Positions 1 to 9,010 of a stretch of 64,000 nucleotides of DNA are shown here, in pieces. The stretch is from the NCBI RefSeq assembly GCF_900184945.1, contig NZ_FXYF01000003.1, positions 399,869-463,868 of the forward strand. Reading direction: 5' to 3'. A program made the position numbers and the translations under genes. Source of the DNA: Antarctobacter aquimaris (lineage in GTDB: Bacteria; Pseudomonadota; Alphaproteobacteria; Rhodobacterales; Rhodobacteraceae). Position 1 is the stretch's first letter; every line of letters starts with the position of its first letter. The notes under the pieces were generated by a model. It was not told where the DNA came from and searched no databases. It saw only the letters and a list, made by a program, of their open reading frames with translations.

Positions 1-111
1 CTGGGCGAACATCTCGATGTCCTGGTCGGTCACCTGTTTGCGCAGGGAACGCACCATGCCCATCTCGATGTCCTCGATGCAGATCGTGCCGCGCGGCAGA
101 TTGTCCAACAT
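1..111 (-). CDS. MaoC-like dehydratase, N-terminal fragment
   Basis: Only the first 37 residues are in the window; the gene continues past the left edge. They start MLDNLPRGTICIEDIEMG and run to DQDIEMFAQ, which resembles the N-terminus of MaoC/PhaJ-type hot-dog acyl dehydratases, where a FAxxSGDxNPxH motif follows. That motif lies outside the window, so the call rests on N-terminal resemblance. The start at 111 is preceded by GGAGG at good spacing; an upstream in-frame ATG at 123 lies ahead of that ribosome site and is unlikely. The AT-rich stretch 150-185 upstream, including the palindrome GTAATTTTATTAC, is the probable promoter region. Confidence 0.6.
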   Translation of the reverse strand, partial: MLDNLPRGTICIEDIEMGMVRSLRKQVTDQDIEMFAQ

Positions 112-214
112 CCGGTCCTCCATTGGCAAACCGTCCGGTAATAAACGCGCAGCCAGCCCGCGCTTTCGGTAATTTTATTACTTTGCGGCCGCAGCAAAAT
201 CAAGGAGAATCTGT

Positions 215-1087
215 CTAGCGCAGGGTGCCGATGGTAAAGCTGGGGTTGATCATTTCCCTTTGGATATAGGCCTCCAGCGCCGCCGGCTCGGGCTGGTGCG
301 TCGTTTTGGTCTCGGCGCGGGCCAGTCCGCCGCTGATGAACAGGGAATCGATGTCCTCGCCCATGGCGCCGTCGATGTCGGTATGCGCGCCGTCGCCGAT
401 CGCCAGGATGCCGGCGTCCGGCACCCCCTTGCGCAGCTTGGACAGGCGCGCGCGGGCAAGGTCGTAGATCGGCGGGTGCGGCTTGCCGAAATACAGGCTT
501 TCGCCGCCCATCTCGGTGTAGAGCTGCGCCAGCGCGCCGGCGCACCATTCGCGCCGCTCGCCGCGGTCCACCACGATGTCGGGGTTGGCGCAGAGCAGCT
601 TCAGCCCCTTCGTCTTGGCCAGCAGGAACTGCGGGCGGTTCACCGAAGGGTCGGCGTGCGGGTCGAAGGGGCCGCAGCAGACGATGCCCTCGGCCTCTTC
701 CAGAGGCACCCGCTGAATGGCGACCGGGTTCTCGATCAGCTTCAGCGGGTCGAAGAAGGTCAGATCGTAGTCCTGGCCCATGAACCAGACCTTGCTGCCC
801 ACCGCGCCGCGGAACATCGCCGCGCGCGCGCTGTCGCCCGAAGTGGCGATGTCGTCCCAGGCGTCCTGCGGCACGCCGAAACGGTCCAGCTGCTTGGCCA
901 CCTCGTGGCGCGAGCGGGGCGCGTTGGTCACCAGGATCACCGCCCCGCCGCGCTGCCGGTAGCTCTGCAAGGCCTCCACCGCCGAAGGGATGGCGGCAAC
1001 GCCGTTGTGCACGCAGCCCCAGAGATCGACGAAAAGCGCCTCGTAGCGGTCGGAGATCTCGGAAAGGCTGTTGATGATCTGGGTCAT
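215..1087 (-). CDS. HAD superfamily class IIA hydrolase (TIGR01459-like)
   Basis: A 290-residue HAD-type protein related to NagD/pyridoxal-phosphate phosphatases. Motif I is DLWGCVHNG (residues 21-29), motif II is the Thr in VTNAPRSR (about 54), the motif III lysine is K202 in GKPHPP, and motif IV is IGDGAHTDIDGA (230-241). The second aspartate of the usual DxD nucleophile/acid pair is replaced by Trp23; from memory this is typical of the TIGR01459 subfamily. The substrate is unknown. The start at 1087 was chosen over the upstream ATG at 1123 because the conserved HAD fold begins at once after it. It is transcribed away from the coiled-coil protein next door, on the same strand. Confidence 0.85.
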   Translation of the reverse strand: MTQIINSLSEISDRYEALFVDLWGCVHNGVAAIPSAVEALQSYRQRGGAVILVTNAPRSRHEVAKQLDRFGVPQDAWDDIATSGDSARAAMFRGAVGSKVWFMGQDYDLTFFDPLKLIENPVAIQRVPLEEAEGIVCCGPFDPHADPSVNRPQFLLAKTKGLKLLCANPDIVVDRGERREWCAGALAQLYTEMGGESLYFGKPHPPIYDLARARLSKLRKGVPDAGILAIGDGAHTDIDGAMGEDIDSLFISGGLARAETKTTHQPEPAALEAYIQREMINPSFTIGTLR

Positions 1088-1169
1088 GGGGCAGGTCCTG
1101 TCAGCGGTCACTGCCCCGCTCATCCCACATCGCGGGGCGGCTGGAAAGCCCTGCGCCCCAACCCAGCCG

Positions 1170-1496
1170 TCAGTGACCGCCGGCGCGCTCGGCGTAGCTG
1201 CGGTATTCCTCGGCCTCGGCGCGGGCCTCGCGCAGCCCGTCCATGGCGGCGGCCAGCTCGGCCTCGGTCTGGGCCAGCTGGTTGGTCAGCTCGGCCTCGC
1301 GCTGCTGCAGGTAGGTGATCGCCTGGTCGCGGGTTTCCTCGGCCTCGTGCAGCTCCTGGCTCATCTTTTCCAGCTGGTCGACGTCGGCCTGGCTGACCCG
1401 GCGAAATCGGTGCACCAGCCAGTGCGCGAACCAGCCCAGCCCGAAGGCCACGAACAGGATGATCGCGGTCGTGACGACGAATTCCGTTCTGTTCAT
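1170..1496 (-). CDS. Membrane-anchored coiled-coil protein
   Basis: A 108-residue protein with one N-terminal transmembrane segment (about residues 8-30, rich in Ile/Leu/Phe/Trp) followed by Arg/His residues and a long Glu/Ala/Gln-rich helix (about 38-104) with coiled-coil heptad character. No enzymatic motif is visible. Its start codon overlaps the stop of the upstream OmpA-family gene by 4 bases (ATGA), so the two are probably co-translated and may act together at the cell envelope. The function is not known; the membrane helix and coiled coil are seen directly. Confidence 0.75.
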   Translation of the reverse strand: MNRTEFVVTTAIILFVAFGLGWFAHWLVHRFRRVSQADVDQLEKMSQELHEAEETRDQAITYLQQREAELTNQLAQTEAELAAAMDGLREARAEAEEYRSYAERAGGH

Positions 1497-3532
1497 CCCC
1501 TGTCCCCTTCGTCCGGGGACGCATCGCCCGCCGGATCATTTGTTGCCGGGTCCGCCCCGTCCTGATCTGGTCCGATCGAGCCCGGCCGCGCCTTGGGCCG
1601 GATCCGATCGGCGCCCTCGGGCAGGGTCACCCCCGGCTGGGCCGCATCCGGGTCTGCCGTTGCCGCGGGACCTGTCCCCGGGACCGCATCGACCGGCCCC
1701 GTGCCTTCTTGGCCTTCTTCCGGCACCGGGCGCAAGAGCTTGAATTCGATCCGCCGATTCGCCTCGCGGCCGTCCTCGGTGCCGTTGTCGGCGATCGGCT
1801 GCGCCTCGCCATAGCCCTTGGCGGTATAGGATCCGGTCGGCACCCGCCGCACCCGCAGCGCGTCCAGCACCGCCTGGGCGCGGTCGCGGCTGAGTTCCTC
1901 GTTCATGGCCTCGCGGCCCTGGCTGTCGGTGTGGCCGCCGATTTCCATGGGAATCTCGCCGCATTGCTTCAGCATGTCGGCCAGGTCGTCGAGGATCTTT
2001 TCGGCCGAACGGTCGAGCCGGGCCGAGCCGGGTTCGAACAGGATCTTGCGGGTGCCGATGATCTCGACGATCTTGGCCTCGCATTCCTCGGGCGTGGGCA
2101 GGCCGGCGATCGGGTCCAGCGCCTCGACATAGGTGACGTCCACGTCGAAACTCGCGCGTTCGCCCAGCTTTTCCAGCAGCAGCGTGGCGATCAGCGACGA
2201 GGCTTCAATATTGCCGGTCTTGCCGGTGACGGTGATGGTGTCCGGCGTCACGGTGACGGCGCCATGCGCCAGCATCGACAGCGCCTCCAGCCCGGCCAGC
2301 GTGCGCACGCTCCAGTCCTGCGGCAGCCCTTCGACGATCCGCGCCGCGGTATAGACCGCGTCCGAGCCAAAGCGCGCCTTGGCATAGCTGTCGGCAGTGG
2401 TCCGCGCCAGTTCGGACGCCAGCTGGCCGCGCAGCTGCACGCCGCCTTCGGGGCTGAGCGTGGCGATGAATTCGGGGGTGCCTTCGGGCTTGGCCTCGGG
2501 CGGCTTGGGCAGTTCGGCGGTCAGCGAAAAGACCTCGGGCAGGGCGACGTCCAGCTCGCCGACGATGCGGTCGAACTTGGCCGGGTTGGTGCCTTCGGGC
2601 GCAACCAGCAGGATGTCCGCGTTGGAAAAGGTCAGCGTGCCGCCGCCCAGCTCGGCCAGCTTGGCGATGGCGATCTCGACCGCGTCGGCCCAGCGCCGCG
2701 ACGGCACCCCCAGGCCCAGGCGGCACACCGCCTTGCCCTGAAGCCCGGCGTTGGTCGCGGCGCGCAGGATGCGGTCGCGCGACGCCTCGGTATCGGCCGA
2801 ACAGGTGTCCAGGCGCGCGCCGTCCTGGTCGAGGATGAAGCGCAGCGTGAAAGGCGTGATCACCGGCCGCGGCGCCGAGATGTCGAGCGCGAGGCGCAGG
2901 TCCTCGGGCTTGCGCCGGATCAGCGCGGTTTCCAGCCGCGCGCGCGCCTCGGCGCTGTCGGTCATCGCCTTGATGGTGACCAGCCCGGCCTCGACCGAGA
3001 CCTTGGAGCGGGGCAGGTCGCGCAGCGCGGTGCCGGCGTAGCGCAGGGCCGAGTCCCAGCCTTCGGGCGGCGGGAAATCCGCCGCCTCCAGCAGGTCGGA
3101 CACCTCGTCCGCGCCGGCGATGCCGCGGAACCCTTCGATCAGGGCGGCGCGGTCGGTCGCGGCGGGCACCAGCCCGATCACCGAGATCCCCGCGTCGTTG
3201 CGCAGGATCTCGACCGAGAAATGCGGCGGGGCGATGGCGTCGGGTTCCTCGACCAGCATCTGGTCGAGCACCCGGCTGGCATCGACGACGCGGCCGGCGG
3301 CGCTGAGCGCCTTGAACCGGGCGGCTTCGTCCGGGGCGGTGCCGAACAGGAAGACCTGCAATCCGTTGGTGTCGACCTCGGCCCAGGTCAGGCTGTCGGC
3401 GTCCAGTTCGGCCAGCACGGCGGTCTTGGAGGCGCTCTCGACGACCTGGGCGGAGAAATAGGCGGTCACGAGACACAGTGCGCCTGCCGCCGCAAAGGTG
3501 CCGCCGGTGACGATAAGCGAGGAGATACGCAT
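1493..3532 (-). CDS. OmpA-family protein with BON-like repeats
   Basis: A 679-residue envelope protein. It has an N-terminal hydrophobic anchor or signal (about residues 5-28), a long middle section whose repeated alpha/beta pattern (for example VSVEAGLVTIKA, GAVTVTPDTITVTG) resembles BON domains, and an OmpA C-terminal peptidoglycan-binding domain (about 485-595). The OmpA domain carries the FEPGSARLD start, the GGHTDSQG motif and NEELSRDRAQAV. A disordered, acidic, Gly/Pro/Asp-rich tail of about 80 residues follows. The start at 3532 opens the hydrophobic segment; the frame stays open further upstream but enters ubiA antisense sequence. The likely role is anchoring the envelope to peptidoglycan. 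Confidence 0.88.
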   Translation of the reverse strand: MRISSLIVTGGTFAAAGALCLVTAYFSAQVVESASKTAVLAELDADSLTWAEVDTNGLQVFLFGTAPDEAARFKALSAAGRVVDASRVLDQMLVEEPDAIAPPHFSVEILRNDAGISVIGLVPAATDRAALIEGFRGIAGADEVSDLLEAADFPPPEGWDSALRYAGTALRDLPRSKVSVEAGLVTIKAMTDSAEARARLETALIRRKPEDLRLALDISAPRPVITPFTLRFILDQDGARLDTCSADTEASRDRILRAATNAGLQGKAVCRLGLGVPSRRWADAVEIAIAKLAELGGGTLTFSNADILLVAPEGTNPAKFDRIVGELDVALPEVFSLTAELPKPPEAKPEGTPEFIATLSPEGGVQLRGQLASELARTTADSYAKARFGSDAVYTAARIVEGLPQDWSVRTLAGLEALSMLAHGAVTVTPDTITVTGKTGNIEASSLIATLLLEKLGERASFDVDVTYVEALDPIAGLPTPEECEAKIVEIIGTRKILFEPGSARLDRSAEKILDDLADMLKQCGEIPMEIGGHTDSQGREAMNEELSRDRAQAVLDALRVRRVPTGSYTAKGYGEAQPIADNGTEDGREANRRIEFKLLRPVPEEGQEGTGPVDAVPGTGPAATADPDAAQPGVTLPEGADRIRPKARPGSIGPDQDGADPATNDPAGDASPDEGDRG

Positions 3533-3591
3533 GGCGCCGGGGTTTCCTGTTAACTTCCAGACCTGATACGCAAGCGGGGCAGGCTGCGCAA

Positions 3592-4557
3592 TCAGACGAT
3601 CAGGGCGACGGCGAAAAACAGCACGGGCAGCAGGCCGGCGTCGCGGTTGGAGCGGAACAGTTCGAGCAGTCGGGTGTTGTCGTCCAGTTTCAGCCGCCGC
3701 ATCTGCCAGACCATGTGCCAGCCCATCGCCCAGGGACCGGCGATCATCAGGATCAGCGCCAGCGGGGCGCCTTCGGGCGCGGCAAGCACGATGGCGAGGC
3801 CCATCAGCGCGACCGAGGCCACCAGGAACCGCGACAGCCATTTCGGCGTGTCCAAGCCGAACAGGCGGGCGGTGGATTTCACGCCGATCAGCGCGTCGTC
3901 CTCCTTGTCCTGGTGGGCATAGATCGTGTCGTAGAACAGCGTCCAGGCCATGCCCGACAGGTACAGCACCACCGCCGGCCATTCGAGCCGCCCGGAATGC
4001 GCCGTCCAGGCCAGCAGCGCGCCCCAGTTGAAGGCGATCCCCAGGAAGACCTGCGGCCACCAGGTGAACCGTTTGGCAAAGGGGTAGACGGCGACGGGCA
4101 GCAGCGCCAGCACGCCGAGCGCGATGGCGGCGGGCGGAAAGGTGACGAGGATGCAGAAGGCCACCAGGCACTGCACCACCGCCCAGGCCAGCGCCTGTTT
4201 CGCCGTGACCTGCCCCGAGGGGATCGGCCGCGAGGCCGTGCGCGCGACCGAACCGTCAATGTCGCGGTCGGTGATGTCGTTCCAGGTACAACCCGCGCCG
4301 CGCATCAGCACCGCGCCGATGCCGCAGCCTGCAAAGATCCACAGGTCGGACCAGCGCGCCTGCCCGTCGTTCAGCATCGACAGCAGCAGGCCCCACCAGC
4401 AGGGCAGCAGCAAAAGCCAGGTGCCGATCGGCCGGTCCGCCCGGCTGAGCCGGAGGTAGGGCCGCGACCGGGCCGGCGCCCAGCGGTCCACCCAGTTGCC
4501 GCGCACGGCGTCCGAGACCTGTCCCGCGGCCTCTGGTCTCTGATGCGTGCCGGTCAT
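3592..4557 (-). CDS. ubiA: 4-hydroxybenzoate polyprenyltransferase
   Basis: A 321-residue UbiA prenyltransferase, an integral membrane enzyme that attaches the polyprenyl chain to 4-hydroxybenzoate in ubiquinone synthesis. The first Asp-rich motif NDITDRDIDG (residues 93-102) and the second, DTIYAHQDKEDD, are both intact; they bind Mg-diphosphate. Eight or nine hydrophobic helices are visible. The start codon abuts the divergent rsmE gene with at most 12 bases between them, so any promoter must lie inside the neighbouring coding sequence. Confidence 0.95.
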   Translation of the reverse strand: MTGTHQRPEAAGQVSDAVRGNWVDRWAPARSRPYLRLSRADRPIGTWLLLLPCWWGLLLSMLNDGQARWSDLWIFAGCGIGAVLMRGAGCTWNDITDRDIDGSVARTASRPIPSGQVTAKQALAWAVVQCLVAFCILVTFPPAAIALGVLALLPVAVYPFAKRFTWWPQVFLGIAFNWGALLAWTAHSGRLEWPAVVLYLSGMAWTLFYDTIYAHQDKEDDALIGVKSTARLFGLDTPKWLSRFLVASVALMGLAIVLAAPEGAPLALILMIAGPWAMGWHMVWQMRRLKLDDNTRLLELFRSNRDAGLLPVLFFAVALIV

Positions 4558-4569
4558 ATGGTCCCCCTC

Positions 4570-5289
4570 ATGACACCGAAGATCCGTCTCCTTGTAGAGC
4601 AGCCGCTGGGACCTGAACAACAGGTGACCCTGTCGCGGGAGCAGGCGCATTACCTGTTCGGCGTGATGCGGCTGACCGAGGGGGCCGAGGTGGCGCTGTT
4701 CAACGGGCGCGACGGCGAATGGCGCGCGCGTGTCGATGAGGCGGGCAAGCGCGGCGGCATGCTGGCTTGTGTGGAGCAAACCGCGCCTCTGGTCCTGCCG
4801 CCGGACCTCTGGCTGCTGTTTGCACCGATCAAGAAGGCGCGCACCGATTTCATCGTCGAGAAGGCGGTCGAGATGGGCGCGCGGCGCATCCTGCCGGTAT
4901 CGACCGAGTTCACCAACTCCGAGCGCATCCGCCAGGACCGCTTGCAGGCCCACGCGGTGGAGGCGGCCGAGCAATGCGGCGCGACCTATGTCCCCGAGGT
5001 GGCGGAACTGGCCCGGCTGGACCGGCTGCTGGCGGACTGGCCCGACGGCCGCCACTTGATGTTCTGCGACGAAGGCCGCGCCGGTCAGCCCGTCCCCCTG
5101 CCGGATATCCCCGGCCCCTGGGCCATCCTGATCGGCCCCGAGGGCGGGTTTTCCGAGGCGGAGCGCAGCCGCCTGCACGCGCTGCCCTTTGCCCATCCGG
5201 TCGCGCTGGGTCCGCGCATCCTGCGCGCCGACACCGCCGCCGTGGCGGCGCTGACGCTGTGGCAATCCATGCTGGGGGACTGGCGATGA
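4570..5289 (+). CDS. rsmE: 16S rRNA (uracil-1498-N3)-methyltransferase
   Basis: A 239-residue SPOUT-class RNA methyltransferase. Features include the N-terminal PUA-like part (REQAHYLFGVMRL), KARTDFIVEKAVEMGARRILPV, the SAM-binding knot IGPEGGFSEAE, and LGPRILRADTAAVAAL near the C-terminus. It methylates U1498 of 16S rRNA. The start at 4570 (MTPKIRL) fits family length; an in-frame ATG at 4558 would add four residues and directly abut the ubiA start. No clear Shine-Dalgarno is seen at either. The stop overlaps the next gene by ATGA. Confidence 0.95.
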   Translation: MTPKIRLLVEQPLGPEQQVTLSREQAHYLFGVMRLTEGAEVALFNGRDGEWRARVDEAGKRGGMLACVEQTAPLVLPPDLWLLFAPIKKARTDFIVEKAVEMGARRILPVSTEFTNSERIRQDRLQAHAVEAAEQCGATYVPEVAELARLDRLLADWPDGRHLMFCDEGRAGQPVPLPDIPGPWAILIGPEGGFSEAERSRLHALPFAHPVALGPRILRADTAAVAALTLWQSMLGDWR

Positions 5290-5810
5290 TCCGCCCCGAG
5301 GTCATCGCCATCCTGAAACGCTGGCAGGAGGCGCTGGCCGGTCTGGCGGTTGTCCTGCTGGGTCTCTACTGGGCCTTCTTCACCGGCGGCGGGCTGTTGC
5401 ACTGGATCGGTTACGGCGTGTTGGCGCTGGGGGTTGCCCTTACCGTGACGGGCCTCCAGCGCGGCCGCTTTCGCAGCGCCGAGGACGGCCCCGGCGTGGT
5501 GCAGGTGGTCGAACGGCGCATCAGCTATTTCGGCCCGCTGTCGGGCGGGGTCGTCGACCTGGACACGCTTCAGGCGCTCAGCCTCGATACCGCCTCCGAT
5601 CCGCCCTGCTGGCTGCTGCTGTCCCCCGAGCGCAAGGTGCTGGCGATTCCCCTGACGGCGGCCGGAGCGGACCATCTGTTCGACGCCTTTGCCACGCTGC
5701 CCGGGCTGCGCACCGAGCACATGCTGCGCCGGATGGAAGAGCGGACGCGCGGGCCGGTTGTCATCTGGCGCGCCGAGGCTGTGCGCAAGGCCATCCTTCG
5801 GTTGCATTGA
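5286..5810 (+). CDS. Conserved two-helix membrane protein
   Basis: A 174-residue protein with two adjacent hydrophobic segments (about residues 15-32 and 36-55) and a soluble C-terminal part (about 60-174) that looks PH-like: it contains VVQVVERRISYFGPLSGGVVDL and several beta-strand-like stretches. No catalytic motif is seen. It overlaps rsmE by 4 bases and precedes the glutamate-cysteine ligase gene by 61 bases, so it is probably part of the same transcript. The function is unknown. Confidence 0.8.
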   Translation: MIRPEVIAILKRWQEALAGLAVVLLGLYWAFFTGGGLLHWIGYGVLALGVALTVTGLQRGRFRSAEDGPGVVQVVERRISYFGPLSGGVVDLDTLQALSLDTASDPPCWLLLSPERKVLAIPLTAAGADHLFDAFATLPGLRTEHMLRRMEERTRGPVVIWRAEAVRKAILRLH

Positions 5811-5871
5811 CAGTCTGCGCGAATGGCGACAACAGGGTAGGCCAAGGCGGCGACCAGACCCGGAGAACCAC

Positions 5872-7242
5872 ATGTCCATTCCCCAATCCGGCGGCGGGCC
5901 GATTGAATCCCACGAGCAACTGGCCGAATACATCGCCTCGGGCTGCAAGCCCAAGGACGACTGGCGCATCGGCACCGAGCACGAGAAGTTCGGTTACTGC
6001 AAGGATACGCTCAACCCGCTGCCCTACGACGGACCGCGTTCGATCCGCGCGGTGCTGGAGGGGCTGCGCGACCGCCACGGCTGGCAGGAGGTGTCCGAGC
6101 GCGGGCACATCATCGGCCTGACCAAGGACGGCGCCAACGTGTCGCTGGAACCGGGCGGGGCGCTGGAACTGTCGGGCGCGCCGCTGGAGACCATCCACCA
6201 GACCTGCGACGAGGTGAACGAACACCTGCGCGAGGTGAAGGACATCGCCGACGAGATCGGTGTCGGCTTTATCGGGCTGGGGGCCGCGCCGATCTGGACG
6301 CACGACCAGATGCCGCTGATGCCCAAGGGCCGGTACAAGCTGATGGACGCCTACATGGACAAGGTGGGCACCACGGGCAAGCAGATGATGCGGCGGACCT
6401 GCACCGTGCAGGTGAACCTGGATTATGCCTCCGAGGCGGACATGGTGCAGAAGCTGCGCGTGGCGCTGGCGCTGTCGCCCGTGGCCACCGCGCTGTTCGC
6501 CAATTCGCCGTTCTTCGAGGGCAAGCCGGCGGGCGTGAAATCCAAGCGGATGCAGATCTGGGAAACGCTGGACGCCTCGCGCACCGGGATGCTGCCCTTC
6601 GTCTTTGAAGAAGGGTTCGGGTTCGAGCGCTGGGTGCAGTACGCGCTGGATGTGCCGATGTACTTTGTCTACCGCGACGGCCGCTACATAGACGCGCTGG
6701 GCATGTCGTTCCGCGATTTCATGGCGGGCAAGCTGCCCGCGCTGCCGGGCGAGATCCCGACGCTGTCGGACTGGGCGGATCACCTGACCACCGCCTTTCC
6801 CGATGCCCGGGTGAAGAAATACATCGAGATGCGCGGCGCGGACGGCGGGCCGTGGCGGCGGCTCTGCGCCCTGCCGGGGCTCTGGGTCGGGCTGATGTAC
6901 GACCAGGGCGCGCTGGACGCGGCCTGGGACCTGGCCAAGGATTGGGACGCCGAGACCCGCGAGGCGCTGCGCCTGGCGGCCACGCGCGAGGGTCTTCAGG
7001 CCCGGGTCAACGGCATCGACATGCATGACCTCGCGCGGCAGGTGGTCGAGATCGCCGATGCCGGGCTGCGGGCGCGCGCGCGCCCGGGTGCGGGGGGGCT
7101 GGTGCCGGACGAGACGCATTTCCTGAACGCGCTCAAGGAAAGCGTCGAGTCGGGCAAGACGCCCGCGGACGAACTGCTGGAACACTACCACGGCGACTGG
7201 AACGGCGACCTGACAAGGATCTACGCGCAGTATTCCTACTGA
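5872..7242 (+). CDS. gshA: Glutamate-cysteine ligase, plant/alphaproteobacterial type
   Basis: A 456-residue ATP-dependent ligase that joins L-glutamate and L-cysteine, the first step of glutathione synthesis. The plant/proteobacterial-type hallmarks are IGTEHEKFGY near residue 34 (glutamate binding), VSLEPGGALELSGAP, MRRTCTVQVNLDYASE and the C-terminal EHYHGDWNGDL. The length matches this subclass. The start follows CGGAGAACCAC. Glutathione links to the GFA-family protein at 12688 and the gamma-glutamyltransferase-like gene that converges on this one. Confidence 0.93.
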   Translation: MSIPQSGGGPIESHEQLAEYIASGCKPKDDWRIGTEHEKFGYCKDTLNPLPYDGPRSIRAVLEGLRDRHGWQEVSERGHIIGLTKDGANVSLEPGGALELSGAPLETIHQTCDEVNEHLREVKDIADEIGVGFIGLGAAPIWTHDQMPLMPKGRYKLMDAYMDKVGTTGKQMMRRTCTVQVNLDYASEADMVQKLRVALALSPVATALFANSPFFEGKPAGVKSKRMQIWETLDASRTGMLPFVFEEGFGFERWVQYALDVPMYFVYRDGRYIDALGMSFRDFMAGKLPALPGEIPTLSDWADHLTTAFPDARVKKYIEMRGADGGPWRRLCALPGLWVGLMYDQGALDAAWDLAKDWDAETREALRLAATREGLQARVNGIDMHDLARQVVEIADAGLRARARPGAGGLVPDETHFLNALKESVESGKTPADELLEHYHGDWNGDLTRIYAQYSY

Positions 7243-7256
7243 CGTTCGGACTGGGA

Positions 7257-7322
7257 GAAAGCCCTATGCAAAGGGCTTTCAAGCGCTTTCGAAAGCGCTT
7301 GAAGGCGCTTCGAAGCGCCTTC
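7257..7322. terminator. Palindrome cluster between convergent genes
   Basis: Three back-to-back inverted repeats fill the space between gshA and the convergent gamma-glutamyltransferase gene. Stem 1 is GAAAGCCCT (7257-7265) with AGGGCTTTC (7272-7280). A perfect 26-base palindrome spans 7278-7303, with arm TTCAAGCGCTTTC. A perfect 22-base palindrome spans 7301-7322, with arm GAAGGCGCTTC. The position suggests bidirectional transcription termination, although no T-run follows. Similar clusters occur at 40458-40588 and 60918-61032. Confidence 0.6.
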
Positions 7323-7350
7323 CCCGCGCGGCGCCTGAGGTCGCGCCCCG

Positions 7351-8931
7351 TCAGTAGCCGATCGCGCAGCCGTCCTTGCGCGGATCGGACGCGCCTTCCA
7401 GCACGCCGTTCTCGTGGATCAGGATCGCCTGTGCGCCGCCGATCGGCGTTTCCGGCACGACAATGTCATGCCCGCGTTCGGCGAGGTCGGCAAAGACCTG
7501 CTCGGCATAGCCGCGTTCCAGCTTCAGCTTGCCGGCCTCTGCAAAGCTGCGCGGCGCGTCCAGCGCGGCCTGCGGATCCATCCCGAAATCCACCATGTTG
7601 GTCAGCACCCGCGCGTGGCCGTTGGGCTGGTACTGCCCGCCCATCACGCCGAAGGGCATGGTCACGCGGCCGCGCTCGGTCAGGATCGCCGGGATGATCG
7701 TGTGCATCGGGCGCTTGCCGCCCGCCAGTTCGTTGGGGTGACCCTCGATGAGGTTGAAGCCGGCGCCGCGGTTCTGCAGCAGGATGCCGAACCTGTCCGA
7801 GGCGATACCCGAGCCGAAGTCGTTGAAGATCGAGTAGATCAGCGACACAACCATGCGGTCGCGGTCGACCACGGTGATGTAGATCGTTTCGCGGTGGACC
7901 TCCTCGGACAGCTTCGCAGGCGCGGCCATCGCCCGTTTCGGATCGATCAGCGCGGCGAGACGCGCGGCGGTCTCGGGGCTTTGCAGGTGGTCCAGCCGCG
8001 TCATGTGATCGACATCGGCAAGAAAACGGTTGCGCGCGTCGTAGGCCAGCTTGGCGGCCTCGGCCTCGACATGCGCGCGGTCGGCGCCGAAGGGCTCCAT
8101 GGCGGCCAGGTCGAAATGCGACAGGATGTTGAGCAGGAGGTGCGCCGTCACCCCCTGGCCGTTCGGCGGATGCTCCAGCAGATCGCGCCCCTTGTAACTG
8201 CCAGCGATCGGCGTGCCGATCGTCGTGGCGGTGGCGGCGAAATCGTCGGGGGTGTGCAGGCCGCCCATCGCGGTGAGGGCGGCGCAGATGTCCTCGGCGA
8301 CCTCGCCGGTGTAAAACGCATCGCGGCCCTGCTGTGCGATGCGCCGCAGAACCTCGGCCTGGCCGGGCTGGCGAAATATGTCACCGGTCCTCGGGATGGC
8401 GCCATCGACCAGGAAGTGCCGCCGCGCTGCGTCGCCTTGCAATTCGTCCGCGTGTCCGGCCCAGTCGAAGGCCACGCGTGGGGCGACGGGAATTCCTTCG
8501 TCCATGTAGCGGATCGCCGGGTCCAGGCTGTCGGCAAGGCCCAGCCGGCCCCAACGTTCCGACATCGTGCAGAAGGCATCGACCGCGCCGGGCACGGTCA
8601 CCGCGTGGGCGCTCTTGCGGGGGATGGTGTCATGGCCCTCGGCCCGCAGCGCGGCGGCACTGGCGGCGCTGGGTGCGCGGCCCGAGCCGTTGACGGCGAT
8701 CACCTCGTCGCCGCCGGCGGGGGAGACCAGCGCAAAGAGGTCACCGCCCAGCCCGGTCATCGCCGGTTCGGCCAGGCCCAAGATCACCGCACCCGCGATC
8801 GCGGCGTCCATCGCGTTGCCGCCGTGCCGCAGGATGTCGACGGCGGCCTGCGCGGCCAGCGGATGCGACGTGGCGCACATGCCGTTCAGCGTCAGCACGG
8901 CCGACCGACCGGGTTTGTGAAAATCGCGCAT
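7351..8931 (-). CDS. Gamma-glutamyltransferase family protein
   Basis: A 526-residue Ntn-hydrolase of the gamma-glutamyltranspeptidase family. It contains SHPLAAQAAVDILRHGGNAMDAA, the LGGDLFALV region, and the autoprocessing site, where Thr349 in HRETIYITVVD aligns with the catalytic threonine of E. coli GGT. The second Thr and the His of the usual TTH motif are Ile and Tyr here. There is no signal peptide, so the protein should be cytoplasmic and may act on a substrate other than extracellular glutathione, as GGT-family acylases do. The start at 8931 has a weak AGGGAG site; the frame stays open far upstream only because it enters the repeat region. Confidence 0.85.
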   Translation of the reverse strand: MRDFHKPGRSAVLTLNGMCATSHPLAAQAAVDILRHGGNAMDAAIAGAVILGLAEPAMTGLGGDLFALVSPAGGDEVIAVNGSGRAPSAASAAALRAEGHDTIPRKSAHAVTVPGAVDAFCTMSERWGRLGLADSLDPAIRYMDEGIPVAPRVAFDWAGHADELQGDAARRHFLVDGAIPRTGDIFRQPGQAEVLRRIAQQGRDAFYTGEVAEDICAALTAMGGLHTPDDFAATATTIGTPIAGSYKGRDLLEHPPNGQGVTAHLLLNILSHFDLAAMEPFGADRAHVEAEAAKLAYDARNRFLADVDHMTRLDHLQSPETAARLAALIDPKRAMAAPAKLSEEVHRETIYITVVDRDRMVVSLIYSIFNDFGSGIASDRFGILLQNRGAGFNLIEGHPNELAGGKRPMHTIIPAILTERGRVTMPFGVMGGQYQPNGHARVLTNMVDFGMDPQAALDAPRSFAEAGKLKLERGYAEQVFADLAERGHDIVVPETPIGGAQAILIHENGVLEGASDPRKDGCAIGY

Positions 8932-9010
8932 CGGTTCCGCTGCTCCCTCTTTGCGTGCGCCGGAGCATAAACCGCGGCGGGCCGAGGTCAATCGGCCCGA
9001 ATCGGGCGGG

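Noticed and set aside
1709..3553. Long open frame opposite the OmpA-family gene
   Set aside because: It is the antisense shadow of a GC-rich gene, with no recognisable domain and a low-complexity His/Arg/Gly-rich translation.
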